Below are positions 58,686 through 64,000 of a stretch of 64,000 nt of DNA, in pieces. Location of the stretch: contig JAEWUD010000022.1 of NCBI GenBank assembly GCA_023397475.1, forward strand, positions 62,001 to 126,000. Reading direction: 5' to 3'. The DNA comes from Bacillota bacterium. GTDB lineage: Bacteria > Bacillota > Clostridia > Saccharofermentanales > Saccharofermentanaceae. Made by a program: the position numbers and the translations under genes. Below the pieces are notes generated by a model. The model saw only the letters and a program-made list of their open reading frames with translations. It was not told where the DNA came from and searched no databases. How positions within the stretch are numbered: the first letter of the stretch is position 1; each line of letters begins with the position of its first letter.

Positions 58686-58738
58686 CAAAAAAACCGACGC
58701 AAGAAATATGAGCTAATGTTCGCCTTTCATCTTGCATC
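58686..58738 (-). terminator. Leader terminator upstream of the CorA-like gene
   Basis: On the minus strand CGATGCAAGA (58729-58738) pairs with TCTTGCGTCG (58694-58703) and a GTTTTTTT run follows. It lies between the promoter at 58755-58784 and the gene start at 58631, so it may be an attenuator or the far terminator of dut. Confidence 0.75.
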
Positions 58739-58754
58739 GTAGATGGGTAGGTTT

Positions 58755-58784
58755 ATTCTATCATCAGAAAGGAAGACTTGTCAC
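58755..58784 (-). promoter_or_regulatory. Possible promoter of the CorA-like gene
   Basis: GTGACA (58779-58784), 18 bases, TAGAAT (58755-58760) on the minus strand. Confidence 0.55.
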
Positions 58785-58825
58785 GAAAAATATCCTCGTA
58801 CTACGATGTCATCGACGATAGATAT

Positions 58826-59341
58826 TTATACGGAAACACCCGTTGATCCGAAGCCGCCGCTCCGATCTTCTCCGATCCCCCGTAAAGACTCTACAACGGT
58901 CATTTTCGCTCGTGAAGTCTGGGAGATAACCATTTGAGCGATTCGATCCCCGCGACTAATCTGGTACGAGCCATGATGATTTCCTTTGTCTTGCAGGGTG
59001 AAAACTTCGTCCGTCACACCGTCTTTCCCGCATAGAAAGGAAGCATTATGAACAATAATACAAATCTCATCGCGATAACCCGCGTCGATCGTGCCCGGAC
59101 TGTTCGGAATTCGAAGCATCGTGTTTAGCGAGAGACCGCTGCGAGGACGGATCTGCGCCTCAAACCCGTCGGGAAGCGCGATCGCAATGCCTGTGTGGAC
59201 TAACTTCGTCTGACCCGGCTCAATGACCAGATCTTCCGAAGCGTATAGATCCATACCTGCATCATTGTCATGAGCGTAGCGGGGAATAACTCCCATTGGA
59301 GATAGAAGCGTAATAAATATTTCTACATTATGATCTGCCAT
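58826..59341 (-). CDS. dut: Deoxyuridine 5'-triphosphate nucleotidohydrolase
   Basis: 171 aa. Five dUTPase motifs: AGMDLYA, PRSGLSL, GTIDAGYRDEI, GDRIAQMV and the C-terminal Gly/Phe arm RSGGFGSTG. Slightly longer than usual because of ~20 extra residues between motifs III and IV. It converts dUTP to dUMP. Same strand as the U32 gene, 60 bases away. Confidence 0.95.
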   Translation of the reverse strand: MADHNVEIFITLLSPMGVIPRYAHDNDAGMDLYASEDLVIEPGQTKLVHTGIAIALPDGFEAQIRPRSGLSLNTMLRIPNSPGTIDAGYRDEICIIVHNASFLCGKDGVTDEVFTLQDKGNHHGSYQISRGDRIAQMVISQTSRAKMTVVESLRGIGEDRSGGFGSTGVSV

Positions 59342-59401
59342 CAGGTCGACCTCCGTTATATAGCGTCGGATAGATATTCGTTAGGTTTGTGAGGATTGAA
59401 T

Positions 59402-61816
59402 TTATCTCTTGTTGATCGTATTTATTCGCGTATCATAATCTTCATCGTAGAAAACATAGGATTCTATCACCGTAAGGCCACTGCGACGCACCTGTTCGAC
59501 TGTCGTTTCGGAGAAGGTATTCGCACAGGATCCAAGGATCTCCGTAGAACATACTTCGGGATGTGTCACAATCGATAACTCTTTGCCGGAATTGGTATCA
59601 TCACTGGTCTCCTTAAGAACACGAAGGGAGAACTTGCGTTTGGAATGACAAGTTCGGCAACCCGGTACATTTCGGCCAACCGGACAAAATGCACTTTGCA
59701 TCCATTCGATTCGGCCGTATCGATGAAGGATGACGGCGAACTCCGCGTATCCCGCGGATCTAACTTCGGCAAGAATATCGAGAGTATCGGACTCACTTCG
59801 TTCATAGGAGATTTGTAAGGCGGCAGGAGCGGATTGAAGCGCTGTGATCACAGCTTTCGCATTGTAAAGATTCGCCGATGCGCTGACAAAATCTTCCTGG
59901 CGACAATCGGTTATTCCTGACCGCAGGAACCCTTGAAAATGTCCGGACAGATTCCTTTGGGTTATCTCAATAGCTTGATTGATCAACGGTTGTAGCGTGC
60001 CTTTATACGCGGAAGGCAAGTCGATTAGGAAGCGAGCATCCGGCTCAATGGAAAACAAACGGACAAGCGCATCAGTATACTTCTCATTGGCTATATCAAA
60101 GACGGAAAAACCGTAATAATCGGCGCCGACAGCCAGAAAATCGGTGTCAATTACAGACAAATCCCGATACCGTACAAGATAACCGTCAACCAAAACCTTT
60201 CGATGAGAAACGTTATCTATGGACAAATCTTGTTTGAGAACGGATTCGTCGGAAAAAAACGTATGGACTGATTTCTCGAGAATTTTACGCGCGAGTTTAT
60301 CTGTCAAGTCGCGACGAACTTCATTGATTGCGGAGACGGGTACGCGAAGAATTATATCGTCTGCATATTGGACGACAGACAATTGAAAAGGAGAACTCTT
60401 CATCTTACCTAATTGTGATTCCATACGGTCTCGTGACAGAACGGGATACGAATCGTCCGTGTGAAGCGGCAGCTCGGAGCTTACACTTGTATCCTTCCAT
60501 CTTCCGTCCGAAACGCTTAATGTCACCTGAATGAGGTCGCTTGTCCCGGCATCGAATCGGGCATTGACCGGAGTCTTGACTGCGTCTTTTCCGGAGAGCA
60601 AATCCATTTGATTGGCTCTGTCGGACATGCGATAAACGGAAGATTGATCCGGCAACTTATCAATCATGTGCGGATGTAGTCCCTTGACCCATAATAGATC
60701 TCCCCGTTTCTCGCAAGAACCGATCGGAAAGCTGGCGATCTCCGCATTCTCCTTGCGAATCGACAAATAATCCCCCCGCTGCGGCAGCGCCGTATTGTCC
60801 GGACGTATGGTTATGGTTCCGGCCTTTGCATCCTTTTTGATGATATTTCCGATGAGTATTCCGAACCTTCCGGGATAGTCTCCGGAGAGATACTCTGAGG
60901 AGAAATCAGAAGTCATATATCTTGAAGTAAAAGATCCGCCTCGGTTATAGACCTGTAGAAGCTCTTCCCTGTCTTCTTCGCTTGATTCGCTCACATTACC
61001 TGATAGAAGATTATCAATTGCTTTCCGGTAAACCTTGACCGTGGCTGCTACATAAGCAGCATCGCGCATTCTCCCCTCAATCTTCAGAGATGAGACTCCG
61101 CTGTGAACTAAGGTCGCCAGAGATGACAATGCACACTGGTCCTTCGGGGAAAGAAGTCGTCCGTCGGCAAAAACCTTCCCATTCGATCCGGAAATAGCAA
61201 ACCGGGTTCGGCATGGTTGCGCACACAGACCGCGATTTCCGCTTCTAAGTCCGTTTCCGTTCATCGCGCTGAACAGACAGAGACCCGAATAGGAGACACA
61301 TAGTGCTCCGTGAACGAAGACCTCCGTCTCAACACCATAGCGTGCGGCTTCCCGCGTTCGTTGCGAAATCTCTTCGAGAGACAATTCACGGGGTAAAACA
61401 ACCCGCGAGATTCCATATTTCGTGACAAAATTCTCGAAATTATCCTGAAATAGATTCATTTGTGTGCTTGCATGGATCGGGATCCCGGGCAAATTCTCAT
61501 GAAGCACGCGAAGCAATCCAATATCCTGCACAATGATCGCATCCATACCGCTCTCATATGCCATTCGCGCTGTCTGCACAGCTTCGGGAAACTCATCATC
61601 ACGAAGAAGTGTGTTGAGCGTTAAATAGGATCTCACTCCCCGTACATGAGCGTATTCTAATGATGAGAGAAGACTCTCTCCTTCAAAATTTGTCGCATTA
61701 GCACGGGCATTCATCGATCCGAGTCCAAGATAGACTGCGTCGGCTCCATGATCGACGGCAGCGCGCAACATTTCCGGAGATCCCGCGGGAGCTAGTAATT
61801 CTGGTCGTTTGATCAC
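59402..61816 (-). CDS. U32 family peptidase-like protein with DUF3656
   Basis: 804 aa. An N-terminal TIM-barrel-like U32 domain (ELLAPAGSPEMLRAAVDHGADAVYLG; signature EVFVHGALCVSYSGLCLFS and the CAQPCR Cys pair), DUF3656 in the middle and a C-terminal extension with a Cys cluster (CPVGRNVPGCRTCHSKR). Relatives such as RlhA modify 23S rRNA, so RNA modification is as likely as proteolysis. The start overlaps the zapA-like stop by 4 bases. Confidence 0.88.
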   Translation of the reverse strand: MIKRPELLAPAGSPEMLRAAVDHGADAVYLGLGSMNARANATNFEGESLLSSLEYAHVRGVRSYLTLNTLLRDDEFPEAVQTARMAYESGMDAIIVQDIGLLRVLHENLPGIPIHASTQMNLFQDNFENFVTKYGISRVVLPRELSLEEISQRTREAARYGVETEVFVHGALCVSYSGLCLFSAMNGNGLRSGNRGLCAQPCRTRFAISGSNGKVFADGRLLSPKDQCALSSLATLVHSGVSSLKIEGRMRDAAYVAATVKVYRKAIDNLLSGNVSESSEEDREELLQVYNRGGSFTSRYMTSDFSSEYLSGDYPGRFGILIGNIIKKDAKAGTITIRPDNTALPQRGDYLSIRKENAEIASFPIGSCEKRGDLLWVKGLHPHMIDKLPDQSSVYRMSDRANQMDLLSGKDAVKTPVNARFDAGTSDLIQVTLSVSDGRWKDTSVSSELPLHTDDSYPVLSRDRMESQLGKMKSSPFQLSVVQYADDIILRVPVSAINEVRRDLTDKLARKILEKSVHTFFSDESVLKQDLSIDNVSHRKVLVDGYLVRYRDLSVIDTDFLAVGADYYGFSVFDIANEKYTDALVRLFSIEPDARFLIDLPSAYKGTLQPLINQAIEITQRNLSGHFQGFLRSGITDCRQEDFVSASANLYNAKAVITALQSAPAALQISYERSESDTLDILAEVRSAGYAEFAVILHRYGRIEWMQSAFCPVGRNVPGCRTCHSKRKFSLRVLKETSDDTNSGKELSIVTHPEVCSTEILGSCANTFSETTVEQVRRSGLTVIESYVFYDEDYDTRINTINKR

Positions 61817-62484
61817 AAATAATCTCCTTCATCATCCTGGTCGCTGATGTCATCCCGAATATCAAGGGATTCCGAATCCGCAAGATAATCGAAAACCAAT
61901 TCTTCCAGCGGCAGCAGTTCTTTGTCTTTGGTATCCTGCGCTCCTTCGCGCTCCTGTTTCTCTGCTTCATCGATCACAGACTGTAAGCGAAGGACTTCTT
62001 TTTTTAACTCCCAGTTGATTTCTCTAAGATGCGTGTAATTCTCTCGCATTTTGACTTGCGACTGGTCAAAGGCCTCAAGTTTTTCTTTGAGGTCAAGAAT
62101 CTCCGCTTCATATTTCGAAGACTCGTCCAACGCGTTGACCAGAGCCAGAACGGTAACACTCGTCATCGATAATCCAGGCATATTGGATTGTACGTGTTGA
62201 ATCAGTTGTTCCGCTTTCATGGCTATCTCACGAATATAGGCCTCTTGCTCATGATCACCGGCAACGAGTCGATACTGCATGCCGGCGATATGAACGGTGA
62301 CTCGGGTGTTTCTCGGTTGGTCTGTACGAGGAGATGCCGGAATCGTTTCCCGACGAATCTGGCGATACTCTGGCATTGAAGCTGAATTTCTGGATGTCGC
62401 AGGCATCTTCTTCTCACCGCCGGGTTTCCCAGCCGAGAACCTGCGGTATATGCTTTCTTGATTCTCTGCATCTTTATCTCTCAT
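61813..62484 (-). CDS. zapA: ZapA-like cell division protein with long coiled coil
   Basis: 223 aa from ATG 62484. A polar N terminus (~55 residues), a ZapA domain (TRVTVHIAGMQYRLVAGDHEQEAYIREIA...MKAEQLI), then a long coiled coil and an acidic tail. ZapA cross-links FtsZ filaments. The extra coil and acidic tail make it about twice the usual size. The 32 codons open upstream lie over the promoter. Confidence 0.85.
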   Translation of the reverse strand: MRDKDAENQESIYRRFSAGKPGGEKKMPATSRNSASMPEYRQIRRETIPASPRTDQPRNTRVTVHIAGMQYRLVAGDHEQEAYIREIAMKAEQLIQHVQSNMPGLSMTSVTVLALVNALDESSKYEAEILDLKEKLEAFDQSQVKMRENYTHLREINWELKKEVLRLQSVIDEAEKQEREGAQDTKDKELLPLEELVFDYLADSESLDIRDDISDQDDEGDYL

Positions 62485-62506
62485 ACAGCACCTGCCTTTC
62501 AGTGAT

Positions 62507-62536
62507 ATTATACCGAATATTCGCGGATATAGACAA
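62507..62536 (-). promoter_or_regulatory. zapA-U32 promoter
   Basis: TTGTCT (62531-62536), 18 bases, TATAAT (62507-62512) on the minus strand. The -35 lies in the T-run of the upstream terminator. Confidence 0.7.
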
Positions 62537-62570
62537 AAAAACGGGCCGTCTTTCGAAGAAGACGGCCCGT
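62535..62570. terminator. pckG terminator
   Basis: ACGGGCCGTCTT/AAGACGGCCCGT stem with TTTTTTT on the minus strand, 19 bases past the gene's stop. Confidence 0.9.
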
Positions 62571-62588
62571 CCATTGTCAAATTTCTAC

Positions 62589-64000
62589 TTACACTTCGGC
62601 AAAACGCGCCTTCAGTGCTTCAAGCTGTACGTTCATCTCGGCCGGCAGACGATCGAAGCCCGCAAAGGTCTTCTCAATATCCGCCATCTCCTCTTCCCAT
62701 ACGTGCTTCTCGATCGAAAGAAGTCCCTCGACATCCGCCTCTGTGAAGTTCTCGAGACCTGTAAGGTCGATGTCCTTCGCGAAAGGAATATAGCCGATCG
62801 GAGTCTTTCTCGCCTCAACTTCGCCGTTGCAACGCTTGAGGATCCACTCAAGAACGCGGAAGTTGTCGCCGTATCCGGGCCAAATGAACTTCCCGTTCTC
62901 ATCCGTACGGAACCAGTTGACATTGAAGATCAACGGCTTCTTCTCGATGAGTGTACCCATGTGCAGCCAGTGTGCGAAATAGTCTCCGGCATTGTAGCCA
63001 ATGAACGGCTTCATCGCCATTGGGTCACGACGAACGACACCAACCGCGCCGATAGCCGCAGCTGTTGTCTCGGATGCCATCGTGGCTCCGACAAATACGC
63101 CGTGGTTCCAGTCAAACGACTGATAGACGAGCGGAGCGGTCTTGGCTCTTCTGCCGCCGAAGAGAATCGCGGAGATCGGTACACCCTGAGGATTCTCCCA
63201 TTCCGGAGAGATCGAAGGGCACTGAGCAGCAGGCGCGGTAAAGCGGCTGTTCGGGTTCGCAGCGTTCTTCTCATCGTCGCCCGTGTTCCAGTCATTGCCG
63301 AGCCAATCGGTCATATGAGCAGGTGCCGGTACGCCCATGCCCTTCCACCAAATGTTCTTGTCGTCCGTAAGAGCGACATTGGTGAAGATAGTGTTGGCCT
63401 TCGTCGTGAGAAGCGCATTGGGGTTGGATTCCATGGATGTTCCGGGCGCAACACCGAAGAAACCGTTCTCCGGGTTGATCGCATACAGATGACCATCCGG
63501 GAAAGGACGCATCCATGCGATATCGTCTCCGACGGTATAAACCTTGTATCCCTTGGCATAGGACGGAGGAATAAGCATCGCAAGGTTTGTCTTGCCGCAA
63601 GCTGACGGGAAAGCTCCTGTGATGTACTGTGTCTTGCCAGTCGCAACATTCTCGATTCCGAGAATCAGCATGTGCTCGGCCATCCAATCCTGCTCTTTGG
63701 CAAGAACAGAAGCAATACGAAGCGCGAAGCACTTCTTAGCGAGAATAACGTTGCCGCCGTAACCGGAGTTAACGGACCAGATGGTGTAGTCCTGAGGGAA
63801 ATGTGCGATATAGCGATTCTCTGCATCGATCTGTGCCTTGGAGTGAAGACCCTTAACGAAATCAGAATCTTCGCCGAGCTGCTTCCATGCGATATCACCC
63901 ATACGAGTCATGATGCGCATGTTCAGCACAACATAGCGACTGTCCGTAATCTCAACGCCGACCTTCGACAGCGGTGAACCGGCAGGTCCCATGATATAAG
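62589..64000 (-). CDS. pckG: GTP-type phosphoenolpyruvate carboxykinase, C-terminal part (5' end outside window)
   Basis: About 470 residues are visible and the frame stays open to base 64000. The conserved YIMGPAGSPLSKVGV, SVNSGYGGN, the P-loop FPSACGKTNLAML with the active-site Cys of GTP-dependent enzymes, GDDIAWM and the ALLFGGRR-like SAILFGGRRAKTAP identify the GTP family. It interconverts oxaloacetate and PEP. In fermenters it can run toward oxaloacetate for C4 acids. Many Firmicutes carry the ATP form instead. Confidence 0.96.
   Translation of the reverse strand, partial: YIMGPAGSPLSKVGVEITDSRYVVLNMRIMTRMGDIAWKQLGEDSDFVKGLHSKAQIDAENRYIAHFPQDYTIWSVNSGYGGNVILAKKCFALRIASVLAKEQDWMAEHMLILGIENVATGKTQYITGAFPSACGKTNLAMLIPPSYAKGYKVYTVGDDIAWMRPFPDGHLYAINPENGFFGVAPGTSMESNPNALLTTKANTIFTNVALTDDKNIWWKGMGVPAPAHMTDWLGNDWNTGDDEKNAANPNSRFTAPAAQCPSISPEWENPQGVPISAILFGGRRAKTAPLVYQSFDWNHGVFVGATMASETTAAAIGAVGVVRRDPMAMKPFIGYNAGDYFAHWLHMGTLIEKKPLIFNVNWFRTDENGKFIWPGYGDNFRVLEWILKRCNGEVEARKTPIGYIPFAKDIDLTGLENFTEADVEGLLSIEKHVWEEEMADIEKTFAGFDRLPAEMNVQLEALKARFAEV

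Noticed and set aside
58632..58825. M-box (Mg2+) riboswitch before the CorA-like gene
   Set aside because: None of the conserved M-box sequence blocks is visible. Only a terminator hairpin is supported.
62334..63605. A 423-codon open frame on the + strand
   Set aside because: It runs antisense across pckG, its terminator, the zapA promoter and zapA. It has no ribosome site and no recognisable domain.

Overview
The window reads as chromosomal sequence of a fermentative, low-to-mid GC anaerobe of the Clostridia. The evidence is a T-box leader, RNase Y with YmdB, PgpH and PhoH, an Asp23/AmaP module, a LytR-CpsA-Psr protein, a trimeric [FeFe] hydrogenase, DUF881 pairs, and strong GGAGG ribosome binding sites with many GTG/TTG starts. 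An Oscillospirales/Saccharofermentans-like relative is a guess. Most genes lie on the minus strand. I see no phage, insertion sequence or CRISPR array.

Layout. 1-2.7 kb (+): end of mutL, miaA and a divergent hfq. 2.65-4 kb: lexA (-) under tandem SOS boxes, with a divergent membrane protein. 4.2-8.7 kb (-): leuA behind a leucine T-box, murD and a VTT membrane protein. 8.75 kb (+): tRNA-Leu(CAG). 9-18.3 kb (-): a YtfQRT-YjfF-like sugar ABC importer, preceded by a second YtfQ-like lipoprotein encoded with a YesM-type kinase and a YesN-type AraC regulator. 18.6-21.1 kb (+): a DinG/XPD-type helicase with an N-terminal PD-(D/E)XK nuclease domain.

21-32 kb (-): recO, a fused ybeY-era gene, pgpH, phoH, two DUF881 genes, rluD-type, lspA, ymdB and rny. 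32-36.3 kb (-): hydABC-type hydrogenase. 36.5 kb (+): a second RluA-family synthase. 37-46.4 kb (-): recN, argR, nadK, dxs, ispA, xseB, xseA, nusB, DUF2273, amaP, asp23. 46.5-49.2 kb: efp and yqeG (-), aspartokinase (+). 49.3-58.6 kb: a pseudo-PP2C with an LCP protein, a DUF3048 lipoprotein (+), a membrane protein with a glycosyltransferase, smpB, tsaD, a pseudo alpha/beta-hydrolase and a CorA-like transporter. 58.8-64 kb (-): dut, U32 peptidase, zapA-like gene and the C-terminal part of a GTP-type PEP carboxykinase.

The most noteworthy items are the YbeY-Era fusion, a probable three-component sugar-sensing system with a two-copy, 21-bp-phased operator, an Hfq with substituted RNA-binding residues, two envelope proteins with the folds of enzymes but without their catalytic residues, a leader terminator before the CorA-like gene, and two copies of a structured terminator element with a conserved purine internal loop.
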